A DNA stretch of 64,000 bases, taken from positions 186,001 to 250,000 of the forward strand of contig NZ_CP061739.1 in the NCBI RefSeq assembly GCF_014770435.1, in the 5' to 3' direction. Shown here in pieces: positions 36,576-45,911 of the stretch. The position numbers were made by a program, and so were the translations under genes. Numbering within the stretch: the first letter of the stretch is position 1; each line of letters opens with the position of its first letter. The notes under the pieces are model-generated. The model saw only the letters and a program-made list of their open reading frames with translations. It had not been told where the DNA came from and did no database searches. Source of the stretch: Psychrobacter sp. 28M-43 (GTDB lineage: Bacteria; Pseudomonadota; Gammaproteobacteria; Pseudomonadales; Moraxellaceae).

Positions 36576-36651
36576 TGGCAGGGGTAGCTGGACTCGAACC
36601 AACGGATGTCAGGATCAAAACCTGATGCCTTACCAACTTGGCTATACCCCT
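36576..36651 (-). tRNA. tRNA-Gln (anticodon TTG), copy 2
   Basis: Identical over all 76 nt to the copy at 36261, 239 bp apart, same strand. Flanking sequence differs, so only the tRNA is duplicated. Confidence 0.96.
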
Positions 36652-36871
36652 ATTGTGGCGACCTATTATAAGTAAATTTTCAGATTTTGCAAGTCATTTG
36701 CGGCTTTTTCTGGTATTTATTCATATTAATTCAATGCTGAAAGAATTTTGGTAGGTTAATCCTAAGAAGCGTCGTTATATTTGACCTTAATGGTTTATTA
36801 TAGTTTTAGATATTGATATAGATTATAAAGTGGTATGGCTATATTTTGAAATCAATTAGAGGCTGATGGTA

Positions 36872-37285
36872 ATGATTGATATAAAATTTGAAGGATATTA
36901 CGTAGACAGCGGTGTCAGTAAAAAAATATGTATAGTAGACAAGCCTAGCGAAGAGTATGTTTTGACAAACTTGAATGAGCTGAATGATAAATGCAGTGGC
37001 ACAGTCGTCATGGAAAATATGCTTGCTAAAGAAGATGTTGAGCCACTAAATTTGACTCTATATCTAGAGAACGGAAGGTATTTGTTAATGCTATTGGACT
37101 ATGATGAAGAGAGATATGTAGACGTAAGAACGGCTTATAATCCTGATGCTCCTAAAGGAGAATGGACGTATATCAAGGGAGAGTTGCATTGCGCTACAAC
37201 GGTTATCAATGATTTAGAAATAGCGAAAGCATGCTTTTTAGAGTTTAATGCAACAGGTAATGTTTCCCAGAGTCTTTTAGATTGA
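36872..37285 (+). CDS. Hypothetical protein, possibly Imm1-like immunity protein
   Basis: 137 aa, acidic, no signal peptide or membrane helix. The C-terminal pattern AYNPDAPKGEWTYIKGE then LEIAKACFLEFNATGNVSQSLL loosely recalls Imm1-type immunity proteins of polymorphic toxin systems, but the similarity is from memory and weak. Start: ATG at 36872 is 9 nt after GAGG, while the ATG at 36866 is only 3 nt from it. More AT-rich than its neighbours, lone on the plus strand between tRNA-Gln and ispE, so probably an acquired gene. Confidence 0.55.
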   Translation: MIDIKFEGYYVDSGVSKKICIVDKPSEEYVLTNLNELNDKCSGTVVMENMLAKEDVEPLNLTLYLENGRYLLMLLDYDEERYVDVRTAYNPDAPKGEWTYIKGELHCATTVINDLEIAKACFLEFNATGNVSQSLLD

Positions 37286-37324
37286 AGTTCATACTTCAAA
37301 AGACATAGAAGTAATAATAGAAAA

Positions 37325-38287
37325 TCACAAACTCCCCACCACATACCCTGCACAAGGTGCCTCTGTAACCCATTTTGCCAATAGCTTTTTATCAGAGGCA
37401 GCGCTCCTATCTAGAGGCAAAAACACTGCGCTACCAGACCCAGTCATGCGTGCTGTAGCCAGTGCTTGCTGCTCTAACCCTTGCAAGTAACATAAAGCCT
37501 CTTCAACAGCAGGAGCAAGGCTTGTGACCACTGGGGTAAAGACATTATGATAAGGCGTAGTGAGCGTTTGTACATAATCAGCGTATTGGCTTTGAATGGT
37601 TTCAATCGATAGGGGCGTGATGTCTCGCTCTAGTTTTGGATGAGCGAAAAGTGTGGCAGTGTTGACGTGTGCATCAGGTGTGAGGAGCAAATATTGCTGG
37701 TCAGGTAGGTCAATGGTAGTTAACTCTTCACCAATACCCATCGCAATAGCGTCTTGACCAAATATAAATATTGGTACATCCGCACCCACAGTTGCGCCAA
37801 TCTTTATGAGCTCATCACAGGTAAAATTAAGCTGCCAAATCTCATTGAGCACTAGCATAGTCGTTGCTGCATTAGATGAGCCACCGCCTAGACCCGCGCC
37901 CATTGGCAAATGCTTATCTAAAGTGATATGCACTTTTGCTAATTGCTCAGGTAAAGTGTTTGACTGTATGGCAGATGCTAGCAGTGCGCGCGCTGCTTTG
38001 AAAATTAAATTGTCTTCTATACTAATAGTGATAGCCTCTGCACCAGCCAATATCAGTAGCTGATGACAGAATTGATCGGTGCTTAATTCACTATCTATAG
38101 TAGAAATCACGGCATTATCGCTGACCGAAAAATGCAAATAATCGCCCCAGTCGAGCAGGCGAAATACCGTTTGCAAATTATGATAGCCGTCGGCACGTTT
38201 ACCCGTGATGTGTAAAAACAGATTGAGTTTTGCAGGTGATAAACGGGTAATCATAGAAACAGATGATGCGGCTATATTTTCAGTCAT
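37325..38287 (-). CDS. ispE: 4-diphosphocytidyl-2-C-methyl-D-erythritol kinase
   Basis: Fourth step of the MEP isoprenoid pathway (GHMP kinase). SPAKLNLFLHITGKRADGYH at the N-terminus, the ATP loop LPMGAGLGGGSSNAA and the C-terminal MTGSGSAVFLPL are intact. 320 aa, slightly longer than E. coli (283) from two small insertions and an 11-residue N-terminal extension (an ATG at 38254 is an alternative start). Part of the TPR-lolB-ispE-tRNA-Gln-prs block. Confidence 0.95.
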   Translation of the reverse strand: MTENIAASSVSMITRLSPAKLNLFLHITGKRADGYHNLQTVFRLLDWGDYLHFSVSDNAVISTIDSELSTDQFCHQLLILAGAEAITISIEDNLIFKAARALLASAIQSNTLPEQLAKVHITLDKHLPMGAGLGGGSSNAATTMLVLNEIWQLNFTCDELIKIGATVGADVPIFIFGQDAIAMGIGEELTTIDLPDQQYLLLTPDAHVNTATLFAHPKLERDITPLSIETIQSQYADYVQTLTTPYHNVFTPVVTSLAPAVEEALCYLQGLEQQALATARMTGSGSAVFLPLDRSAASDKKLLAKWVTEAPCAGYVVGSL

Positions 38288-38377
38288 ATTTTTTTATCAT
38301 AAGGTGCAGTTATAAATAGCTATCTTAATTAGCAATGATGGTTTTTAGCAAGCTTTCTGTTGTTAATGAAGGATAGA

Positions 38378-39010
38378 TTAATGGTTAATCGTCATTACAA
38401 CTTTGTTGCCTTGTGGTTGTACGGCACTAATTTTACTAGGTAACTTATCGGTACCTTTATAAGTAAAGCTAGCTGTCCACTCACCATTGACTGAGCTAAC
38501 TAAGCGGCTCTGATCATCCATTTGTGGTGCACTATCTGAAGGTGCTGGGCGACCAGAAATCCAATAAGGCATTTGTGAAATTGGTGCTTGCCAACCAGTG
38601 GCTTTCTTTAGCAAGGTTTCAGGATCGTCAGCGGTCAATGTACCTGTCTTTTCGCTGACTAGAGTAGCGGTCTGGCCATTGTATTCAATGTTGGTTTTAC
38701 CAATACCGAGTGCGCCAATCAGCTCAATGGCAAATCGGTCATTTTGCTGACCCCATGCATAAAATGCACTACCACCTTGAGTACCTGTCGAATCATTCGC
38801 AGGCGTCGTTACCCCAATCTTACCGGTGATATTGAAGCTCTCTAGCTTTTTGGGTTGTTCAGCGTTTTGACCTTGTACAGTCGTCATTGGCTGGTTAGTC
38901 GCGTTGGCCGTTTTTAATGACTGACAACCAGAGGTAATGACCATTGCTGCAGTTATAGCAGTAAACAGAGCCAATTTATTTGGTTTAAAAGAAGTGATTG
39001 AAGCTGACAT
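38378..39010 (-). CDS. lolB: Outer-membrane lipoprotein receptor LolB
   Basis: Receives lipoproteins from LolA and inserts them in the outer membrane. Signal peptide with lipobox MVITSGC, then SFNITGKIGVTTPAND, FYAWGQQNDRFAIELIGALGIGKTNIEYNG and GWQAPISQMPYWISGRPAP, the typical LolB sequence with its W/P-rich segment. 210 aa, normal. Directly upstream of ispE, as in most gammaproteobacteria. Confidence 0.93.
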   Translation of the reverse strand: MSASITSFKPNKLALFTAITAAMVITSGCQSLKTANATNQPMTTVQGQNAEQPKKLESFNITGKIGVTTPANDSTGTQGGSAFYAWGQQNDRFAIELIGALGIGKTNIEYNGQTATLVSEKTGTLTADDPETLLKKATGWQAPISQMPYWISGRPAPSDSAPQMDDQSRLVSSVNGEWTASFTYKGTDKLPSKISAVQPQGNKVVMTINH

Positions 39011-39201
39011 AATAGTTTCTCAAAATGGAAAGATGAACAAAGATATTAGCTTAAGCGTTATTTGTTGCTCGGTTATGCACGGCTGTTAGCTTCTTATAAC
39101 GACCTTGTAATTTATAAATGCTTCGTTATTTATAAAAACCTTATCAACTATCATATCTCTGTGACTACAAAGCTCGAATAATATATCCAAAATCAGCGCT
39201 A

Positions 39202-41157
39202 TTAATACAGCTGTATGCGGTCATTGATATTATGCTGTCCAAATGAGAAGCGCTGCTGCAAATCTGCGAGTAGTGCTTCAACTTTGTCATTGTTACCTAA
39301 GCCTTGATAGGCGCGCAATAACAGCGTGCCTGAGCGCAAAGTTGGTAGCACATCATAAGGTGTCTGTAGATAGTCGATAACCTGCTGATAGTTCTCTTTG
39401 GCCAATGCATTGCCCGCCAATACATTTAAGGCTTGCAGATGTAGGTCGTTATCATAACGTGGGTCATCATAGCGAATCTGGATAATTGCGGTAGCTAGTG
39501 CCAAACCTTGCTCTGAGCTGCGCTCATTTGCCAGTAGCAACTGTGCATAGCTCAACTGATAGGATAAATTGCTAGGATCTAATGCCTGCAAATGATTGAG
39601 CAAGGTGCGCTTAACGACATAGTCTTCTTTATCATCTAACAGCTGAGCCCGCGCGAAAAGTAGCATTTCATTATCAGGATATTTACGAGCGGCACGGGTT
39701 AGTAAACGCAGTGCTTCATCAGATTCGTTTTGTTGCCACAAGATATCGGCTTGCATAACAAAAGTGTCAGGCGCGAATACTGTGAAGTCTTTGCGCAGCT
39801 TCTCTAACGTCGCGATTGCCCCCTCGACATCGTTATCGAGTAATTCAAACGCCACTACCTTTCTACGCGCTTCTAATACCAAATCCTCTTGCATGACGCC
39901 ATTGAGATAGTATTTGGCTTGATCGAACAACTGCTGACGCTCAGCACTTATACCCAGATAATAGTAGGCTTGATCAAGATAAGCTGGACTTTTGGCAAGC
40001 ATATTGAGTAGCTCATCAGCACTAGCGTACTCTTCAATATCCAAGCTCACTAAGGCTGCGAGCAGAGTAATCTCAGAATCATCACTGAAACGGCTATGCG
40101 CCTCAAGTAGTAACTTCCACGCTTGTTCGCTTTGCTTTAAATCTAATAGATAGCGAATCTCATATAGATATAAGCTTTTGCTATCGGGGTTACGTAGACG
40201 AGCTTGACTGACATAATTGATGACAGTCTCTGCGGTCACGATTTTGCGTAATATATCCGCTTTTAAGGTAATAAAAGGCACGTAGTCTGGCTGACGCTCT
40301 AGCGCTCGATTGATATGAACGATAGCGACTTCAGGTTCGTTAAACTGATAGAGTAAACCCGCTTTTAATACTGACAATGAGGCATTTTGCTCGCTATCCA
40401 GTGGTTGCAACGCAGCAAGAAGTTCACGTTTGTCTTCATCATTGTTTGGATAAATACCTATGAGGATTTCGCTTAAGTCTGCGCGTGGATCATAGCGCAA
40501 GATGCGGTTTAAAGTTTCACCCGCTAATATGTAGTCGTGGGCACGTAAGGCCAAATGCGCGACATAAAACCAAGCAGGTACGTGGTCAGGGTTTTGGTCT
40601 TGCCATGTCTTGGCAAACTGTAATGAGTCTTCAACCCTTTCGTTACGCAAAGACAGGCTAAGCGCTCTCTCAAACACCGCTGTCGCATCTTCTTTAAAAG
40701 ACTGTTGCTTATAAATAGAGACCGCACGTCGTTTGTCATCGCGATCAGCGGCAAACTCGGCATCTAGTAGAGCGTACAAGCTTGGTTCACTAAGCTCAGG
40801 CTGCCATAGACTGGCTGGCGCTAGACCATTAATATTTTTTACATTCTCTATGGTTAGTGTATCTTTATTATAAGGTGTATCAATCGCGGCATTACTATCA
40901 TTTACTTTATTGCCATTTGGCTTATTGGCAGCTGCCGTGTTATCGGTAGTAACAGATACTTTAGGGATTTTTGCTTCTAGCAATACATCGGGATGGCTAG
41001 CATGAACAGGGGCTGACAAACACAGGCATACAGCTAGAGACAACGCTAGCTTATATCGTTGACACAGGAGCTCAATAGCAACATGCAATAAAGCACGGAA
41101 GCTAGAGTATTCGCTATAGGGATGTGGTGACCGAAGTAATGACCCAAAAAAAATCAT
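39202..41157 (-). CDS. Periplasmic tetratricopeptide-repeat protein
   Basis: 651 aa. A hydrophobic signal segment (LALSLAVCLCLSAPVHA) at residues about 37-53 ends at an Ala-x-Ala site; the 36 residues before it suggest the true start may be nearer, but no better start codon is evident. From residue 120 on it is a chain of helix pairs of TPR type (VFERALSLSLRNERVEDSL, AIVHINRALERQPDYVPF, ALRLLTRAARKYPDNEMLL). Same position as the TPR protein next to lolB in Pseudomonas; function unknown, presumably envelope-related scaffolding. Confidence 0.85.
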   Translation of the reverse strand: MIFFGSLLRSPHPYSEYSSFRALLHVAIELLCQRYKLALSLAVCLCLSAPVHASHPDVLLEAKIPKVSVTTDNTAAANKPNGNKVNDSNAAIDTPYNKDTLTIENVKNINGLAPASLWQPELSEPSLYALLDAEFAADRDDKRRAVSIYKQQSFKEDATAVFERALSLSLRNERVEDSLQFAKTWQDQNPDHVPAWFYVAHLALRAHDYILAGETLNRILRYDPRADLSEILIGIYPNNDEDKRELLAALQPLDSEQNASLSVLKAGLLYQFNEPEVAIVHINRALERQPDYVPFITLKADILRKIVTAETVINYVSQARLRNPDSKSLYLYEIRYLLDLKQSEQAWKLLLEAHSRFSDDSEITLLAALVSLDIEEYASADELLNMLAKSPAYLDQAYYYLGISAERQQLFDQAKYYLNGVMQEDLVLEARRKVVAFELLDNDVEGAIATLEKLRKDFTVFAPDTFVMQADILWQQNESDEALRLLTRAARKYPDNEMLLFARAQLLDDKEDYVVKRTLLNHLQALDPSNLSYQLSYAQLLLANERSSEQGLALATAIIQIRYDDPRYDNDLHLQALNVLAGNALAKENYQQVIDYLQTPYDVLPTLRSGTLLLRAYQGLGNNDKVEALLADLQQRFSFGQHNINDRIQLY

Positions 41158-41570
41158 AGATAGCCGTATTCGCCCATGGTTTACCTACACAGATAAGGCA
41201 AGTTTGTTTTAATCATTTTAAGTTATATATTGGCAATATGTACCCATGACAAACATTATAAGAGTAGACCGATGAGATAAACAATAGCATCCGTGTTACT
41301 CAAATATCGGCATGTCTAACTGTATGAATGTGCTACTAGCAGCGAGTACGTTGCCAAAGAACGATACTGAAGATGATTAAATATAGATAGGTCTGTCGAA
41401 CTGAATATTATAGAAATATAGCAAGTTAAGATAGAGTAAGCGAATGATTTAACATTATATTATTGACCATAAGTCAAAACCCAGCTATTGATTTTATAAA
41501 TCGTATGAGTAGTTGATTTGTTACATTTGCGACCAGATACAGAGATATGGTTATCATAGATGGGTGAGTG
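41158..41570. other. Divergent intergenic region between the TPR gene and hemA
   Basis: AT-rich; part of a 551-bp gap with no coding frame. It must contain the TPR-gene promoter on the minus strand. Nothing else recognised. Confidence 0.35.
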
Positions 41571-41599
41571 TTAATTAAAGCCCGCAATAATGATATAAT
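41571..41599 (+). promoter_or_regulatory. Possible hemA promoter
   Basis: TTAATT (41571-41576), 17-bp spacer, perfect TATAAT (41594-41599), about 110 bp before hemA. The -35 box is poor. Confidence 0.35.
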
Positions 41600-41708
41600 A
41601 GGCGGTTTTTAGGGTCTTCCTTTTTAGCGCTGTCGTCAAAAACTGTCTTTTAAAAATAATAAGATAGCGTAAGGGGCAACTGAGCGTCATGTTTATGGTC
41701 TATCGATA

Positions 41709-43121
41709 ATGAGATTAGTGGTCATTGGGGTCAATCACAAAACTGCACCAGTCGCTCTGCGAGAGCGCTTGGCGCTTGTGGGTGACGATGTAAATGTCGC
41801 GCTCAAACAAATAGAAGCCTTTACTGATGGTAGCGTAATCGTCTCTACTTGTAACCGCACTGAAATCTATGCGCTAGTGCCGCAAACTTCAACGTCGCAG
41901 CCCGCTAACGGCCAACTATCTGATTCACAATTATCTAATGTGCAGGATGTCAAAGCTGCTGGCCAATCATCATCCAATAATGCTTTTAGTAGTAGCATGA
42001 ATATCTCGTCTGCTGCGATTAGTGCGCATATTACCAAAATCAAAACGTGGCTGGCTGACTTCAAGCAATTACCACTCATTGATATTGATCCTTATCTCTA
42101 TGTACATCGTGATACTCATGCATTGACTCATTGGTTAAGAGTAGCTGCTGGTCTGGACTCTATGATACTGGGCGAGCCGCAGATTCTCGGGCAGATCAAA
42201 AACTCTGTGCACCTGGCTCAAGACCAAAAAGTACTCAGTAATCAGCTCGGCTGGATTATCGATCAAGTGTTCGCTGCCGCCAAACGAGTGCGTAACGAGA
42301 CGCAGGTTGGCGCACAGGCTGTATCGCTTAGCTTTGCCGCAGCTAAACTGGTCACACAAATATTTGATGATTTACCCAGTCGTACTCTACTGGTCGTTGC
42401 AGCAGGCGAGATGAATCGCTTAGTGGCTACCCATATCGCAGGGCTAGGGGTTGGACGAGTCATTATCTGTAACCGTAATCCCGAACGTGCCGAAGCCTTG
42501 GCCGCTGAGCTACGTGGCCCTAATCGCCGCGTAGACGTTAGACCTTTACAAGAGTTGCCGCAAGTATTGGCAGAAGCCGATATCGTTAGCAGTTGTAGTG
42601 GTAGTATGGATTTATTGATTGATAAGACAATGACTATACAAGCGCTTAAGCGTCGCCGTTATCAGCCAATGCTTATGATAGATCTGGCCGTACCGCGCGA
42701 TATTGATTCGACCATTAGCCGTATTGATGATGTTTATCTGTACTCTGTCGATGATTTGCAGCATGTCATTGCAGGTAATATCGAACAGCGTCGCCAAGCC
42801 GCAGTGGATGCTGAACTGTTAGTGAGTCAATTGGTGGTTGAAATAGATCGCCGCTTTCAGGTTCGCCAAGTCGGTAAAGATATTCAGCAGTACCGCGCGT
42901 GTACTCAAGGTCAAGTCGATAAGCTGCTGCATGAATCTATTGCTAAGCTGCAACAAGACGATGTCAGTCCAGAAGACATCATCACTGAGCTATCACGACG
43001 TCTGACTCAAACACTGACTCATGCGCCATCGAAACTGATGCGCAAAGCCGCACGCGAAGGCGACAGTGAGTTGCTAGACTTCGTGGTGTCAGGACTACAA
43101 GATGCTCATCGAGGACATTGA
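41709..43121 (+). CDS. hemA: Glutamyl-tRNA reductase
   Basis: First step of the C5 haem pathway: reduces glutamyl-tRNA to glutamate-1-semialdehyde, used by HemL (20729). GVNHKTAPVALRERLAL, catalytic Cys48 in VSTCNRTEIYAL, AAGLDSMILGEPQILGQIK, the NADP domain (LLVVAAGEMNRLVATHIA) and the C-terminal dimerisation helix are present. 470 aa versus 418 in E. coli: the excess is a Ser/Gln/Asn-rich insertion at residues about 58-102, just after the catalytic Cys strand. Same haem pathway, separate locus. Confidence 0.96.
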   Translation: MRLVVIGVNHKTAPVALRERLALVGDDVNVALKQIEAFTDGSVIVSTCNRTEIYALVPQTSTSQPANGQLSDSQLSNVQDVKAAGQSSSNNAFSSSMNISSAAISAHITKIKTWLADFKQLPLIDIDPYLYVHRDTHALTHWLRVAAGLDSMILGEPQILGQIKNSVHLAQDQKVLSNQLGWIIDQVFAAAKRVRNETQVGAQAVSLSFAAAKLVTQIFDDLPSRTLLVVAAGEMNRLVATHIAGLGVGRVIICNRNPERAEALAAELRGPNRRVDVRPLQELPQVLAEADIVSSCSGSMDLLIDKTMTIQALKRRRYQPMLMIDLAVPRDIDSTISRIDDVYLYSVDDLQHVIAGNIEQRRQAAVDAELLVSQLVVEIDRRFQVRQVGKDIQQYRACTQGQVDKLLHESIAKLQQDDVSPEDIITELSRRLTQTLTHAPSKLMRKAAREGDSELLDFVVSGLQDAHRGH

Positions 43122-43476
43122 TGTTTTATCGTGGCTGTATAAGTCAAAACTTATCAACCAATACCTATCAATAAATGCTCGATAGCGCAAGTCATATCGT
43201 TGCCTGAGCGTATCGTTGTCAACCTTCAGTATCAGTGCTAATATCAAGCTCTCATGGATGGCTCAGGTCAAGATATGTGCTGGTGTTTGCTCGTAATATG
43301 ACTACACATATATTAACTTAATGTTAGTAGACCTCATCAGTGTTCGTTGTTTTTTGTTCGTTTAAAGACAACGCATCTCTAGACAGTGCAAGACCTCACC
43401 ATCAAATAATAGTACTTGATTATAGTGCTATCTAATCCATGTCGCATATTATCTAACCATACACTAGGAGTGTTCA
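43122..43476. other. 355-bp intergenic region, no gene recognised
   Basis: Between hemA and the aminotransferase gene. No clear terminator or coding frame; the GAG-type SD TAGGAG lies just before 43477. Confidence 0.35.
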
Positions 43477-44613
43477 ATGCCTGCATTACGTCAAGATATC
43501 GATCCAAACGGCTTATTAGAGTATTCAGTGGTTTACACCGATCGTGCGCTGAACCATATGTCAAAAGCCTTTCAGCAAGTGATGAACGACCTATCTAGTG
43601 ACCTAAAATCTGTGTATAACGCGGACGCCGTGGTGATCGTTCCTGGTTCTGGTACTTATGGTATGGAAGCAGTCGCTCGCCAGTTGGCAAATGATGAAGA
43701 CTGTCTAATCATTCGTAATGGCTGGTTCAGCTATCGTTGGACGCAAATCTTAGAAAAAGGCAAAATCGCCAAGTCATCTACAGTGCTCACCGCCAATCGT
43801 GCCGATGACAGTGAGTCGCCAAAGCCGTTTGCTCCAGTCGATATCGATGCTGCCGTAGCCAAAATCAAAGAAGAAAAGCCAGCAGTGGTATTTGCGCCGC
43901 ATGTTGAAACCTCATCGGGCATCATCTTATCAGATGACTATATCAAAGCGTTGAGCGAAGCTGTGCATAGCGTCGGCGGATTGTTAGTCATTGATTGCAT
44001 CGCTTCAGGCTGTGTATGGCTAGATATGAAAGCATTGGGCATCGATGTGCTGATTAGCGCACCGCAAAAAGGTTGGAGCAGTACGCCGGGCGCTGGCTTG
44101 GTCATGTTAAGCGACGCTGCTGTCAAAAAAGTGGACAGTACTGAGTCTGATAGCTTTAGTATCGACCTAAAGCAATGGCTAAACATCATGCGTGCTTACG
44201 AAAATGGCGGTCATGCGTACCATGCGACTATGCCGACAGACAGCTTACGTCAGTTCCGTGATGCTGTGAATGAAGCAAAAGCAATTGGTTTTGATAAATT
44301 GTGTGACGCGCAGTGGACACTTGGCAAACGTATCCGTGAAGTATTAGAAGCCAAGGGCGTTGAGAGCGTCGCTGCCGAAGGTTTTAAAGCGCCTGGCGTT
44401 GTCGTCTCTTATACTGATCGTGAGGACATACATAAAGGTAGCGCGTTCGCTGAAATCGGGGTGCAAATCGCGGCTGGCGTACCATTAAAAGTGGGCGAGC
44501 CTGATAACTTTAAAACTTTCCGATTGGGTCTGTTTGGCTTGGACAAATTGACTGATATCGATGGCACAGTAGCGCGTTTTGAAACGGCACTTGATAAAGT
44601 GCTAGGCCAGTAA
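43477..44613 (+). CDS. Class V aminotransferase (alanine-glyoxylate/serine-pyruvate type)
   Basis: 378-aa PLP enzyme. VIVPGSGTYGMEAVARQL binds cofactor phosphate, Asp173 in LLVIDCIASG pairs with the pyridine N, and Lys198 in LISAPQKGWSSTPGAGLVML is the Schiff-base residue. The fold is that of alanine-glyoxylate aminotransferase and related enzymes; amino donor and acceptor cannot be read. TAGGAG lies upstream of the ATG. Ends at a strong terminator. Confidence 0.87.
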   Translation: MPALRQDIDPNGLLEYSVVYTDRALNHMSKAFQQVMNDLSSDLKSVYNADAVVIVPGSGTYGMEAVARQLANDEDCLIIRNGWFSYRWTQILEKGKIAKSSTVLTANRADDSESPKPFAPVDIDAAVAKIKEEKPAVVFAPHVETSSGIILSDDYIKALSEAVHSVGGLLVIDCIASGCVWLDMKALGIDVLISAPQKGWSSTPGAGLVMLSDAAVKKVDSTESDSFSIDLKQWLNIMRAYENGGHAYHATMPTDSLRQFRDAVNEAKAIGFDKLCDAQWTLGKRIREVLEAKGVESVAAEGFKAPGVVVSYTDREDIHKGSAFAEIGVQIAAGVPLKVGEPDNFKTFRLGLFGLDKLTDIDGTVARFETALDKVLGQ

Positions 44614-44716
44614 AGATACCAACTAAGAGGGCTGATAAAGATATTAATGTGATAGCTTATTAAGTCTTTTTCACTGCCCTTTTTAAAGCCTTTACAGTAC
44701 AGTCTTTACAGTTATA

Positions 44717-44761
44717 AAAAATACTGAACCATTAGTGTCATGCTAGGTTCAGTATTTTTTT
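44717..44761 (+). terminator. Terminator of the aminotransferase gene
   Basis: AAAAAATACTGAACC / GGTTCAGTATTTTTT: 15 perfect pairs with a 15-nt loop. Confidence 0.9.
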
Positions 44762-44848
44762 ACCTTTTTATTATATTTTATAATATAATGTATTTTTATA
44801 AATTAATACTTAAGCACGTATTTAATAAACTTAATTAGGTAGTCCGTT

Positions 44849-45286
44849 ATGAGCATACAAATAGACTGGCAAGCATTTACGCCGATCTCCTTGGTAGGGG
44901 GTCTGATGCTAGGCGTAGCGACGGTTATCTTACTGCTAGGTATTGGCCGTATAGCAGGTATCAGTGGCATCTTTTCAAGCCTACTAAAACCCAAGCGTGT
45001 AGAGATGTGGCAGGTGCTATTTATACTGGGTCTGGTCATCTCACCACTGCTATATCAGTTAGCAAGACCGCTACCTGAGGTAGCTATCAGTACTTCTTTG
45101 CCATTATTGATTGGTGCAGGGTTACTGGTCGGCTTTGGCACGCGCTTAGGTTCTGGATGCACGAGTGGACATGGTATCTGTGGTAATGCACGGCTGTCTC
45201 CACGGTCATTGGCAGCGACTGTCACCTTTATGCTGTTTGGGATTGTGACCGTTTATATCGGTCGTCACGTACTAGGCCTACTATAG
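44849..45286 (+). CDS. YeeE/YedE-family (DUF395) membrane protein, first of a pair
   Basis: 145 aa, four hydrophobic helices. GFGTRLGSGCTSGHGICGNARLSPRS is the diagnostic DUF395 signature with two conserved Cys. Larger relatives (YeeE) import thiosulfate; split pairs like this occur near sulfide- or persulfide-handling genes in other bacteria. The partner gene follows 98 bp later. Confidence 0.88.
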   Translation: MSIQIDWQAFTPISLVGGLMLGVATVILLLGIGRIAGISGIFSSLLKPKRVEMWQVLFILGLVISPLLYQLARPLPEVAISTSLPLLIGAGLLVGFGTRLGSGCTSGHGICGNARLSPRSLAATVTFMLFGIVTVYIGRHVLGLL

Positions 45287-45384
45287 CGAACTCATGGCAG
45301 ATTGCCAGATGAAGACTGATGGCCAGGTTCATACGCGAACGACATATGATGGTTAATAAAAGATAATAATAGCGAGATACGACG

Positions 45385-45804
45385 ATGCTAAAAAATATAA
45401 TCGGATTGCTGGCAGGACTGCTGTTTGGACTGGGACTACTGGTGTCAGGTATGACCGATCCTATAAAGGTACAAGGGTTTTTGGACGTATTTGGTGCATG
45501 GGATATCTCCCTTGCTCTTGTGATGGGCGGTGGTCTGATCGTTGCTTTCTTCGGTGTGCGATTTGCAAAGCGTCAACAAAGCAGCTGGATTGGTACACCG
45601 ATTGATATGCCAAGCAAAACTGTCATTAATAAAAAATTGCTTATCGGTGCGATGTTGTTCGGTATCGGCTGGGGGTTGGTTGGTATCTGCCCAGGACCAG
45701 GAATTGTATTGCTTGGTACTGGCCAATGGCAAGCCTATGTCTTTATCCCTGCGATGATTATAGGAATGCTAGTTTATCAGTGGCTTGAGCCTAAGCTTGG
45801 CTAA
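45385..45804 (+). CDS. YeeE/YedE-family (DUF6691-type) membrane protein, second of the pair
   Basis: 139 aa, four hydrophobic helices. GLGLLVSGMTDPIKVQGFLDVFG at the N-terminus and GWGLVGICPGPGIVLLGTG near the end are the usual signatures of the second half of split YeeE/YedE transporters. Inferred role: sulfur-species (thiosulfate or related) transport together with the preceding gene. No sulfur-oxidation gene is adjacent. Followed by a terminator. Confidence 0.87.
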   Translation: MLKNIIGLLAGLLFGLGLLVSGMTDPIKVQGFLDVFGAWDISLALVMGGGLIVAFFGVRFAKRQQSSWIGTPIDMPSKTVINKKLLIGAMLFGIGWGLVGICPGPGIVLLGTGQWQAYVFIPAMIIGMLVYQWLEPKLG

Positions 45805-45837
45805 TATAGTCAATTTTATATAAATAGGCGAGCGCTC

Positions 45838-45871
45838 AAAAAAGGTCAGCTACATATAGCTGACCTTTTTA
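45838..45871. terminator. Bidirectional terminator
   Basis: AAAAAAGGTCAGCTA / TAGCTGACCTTTTT with a short loop, between the YedE pair and the convergent ligase gene. Confidence 0.9.
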
Positions 45872-45911
45872 ATGAGTGTTAATTAATAATATGACTTAAT
45901 AAGTCGCCGTT

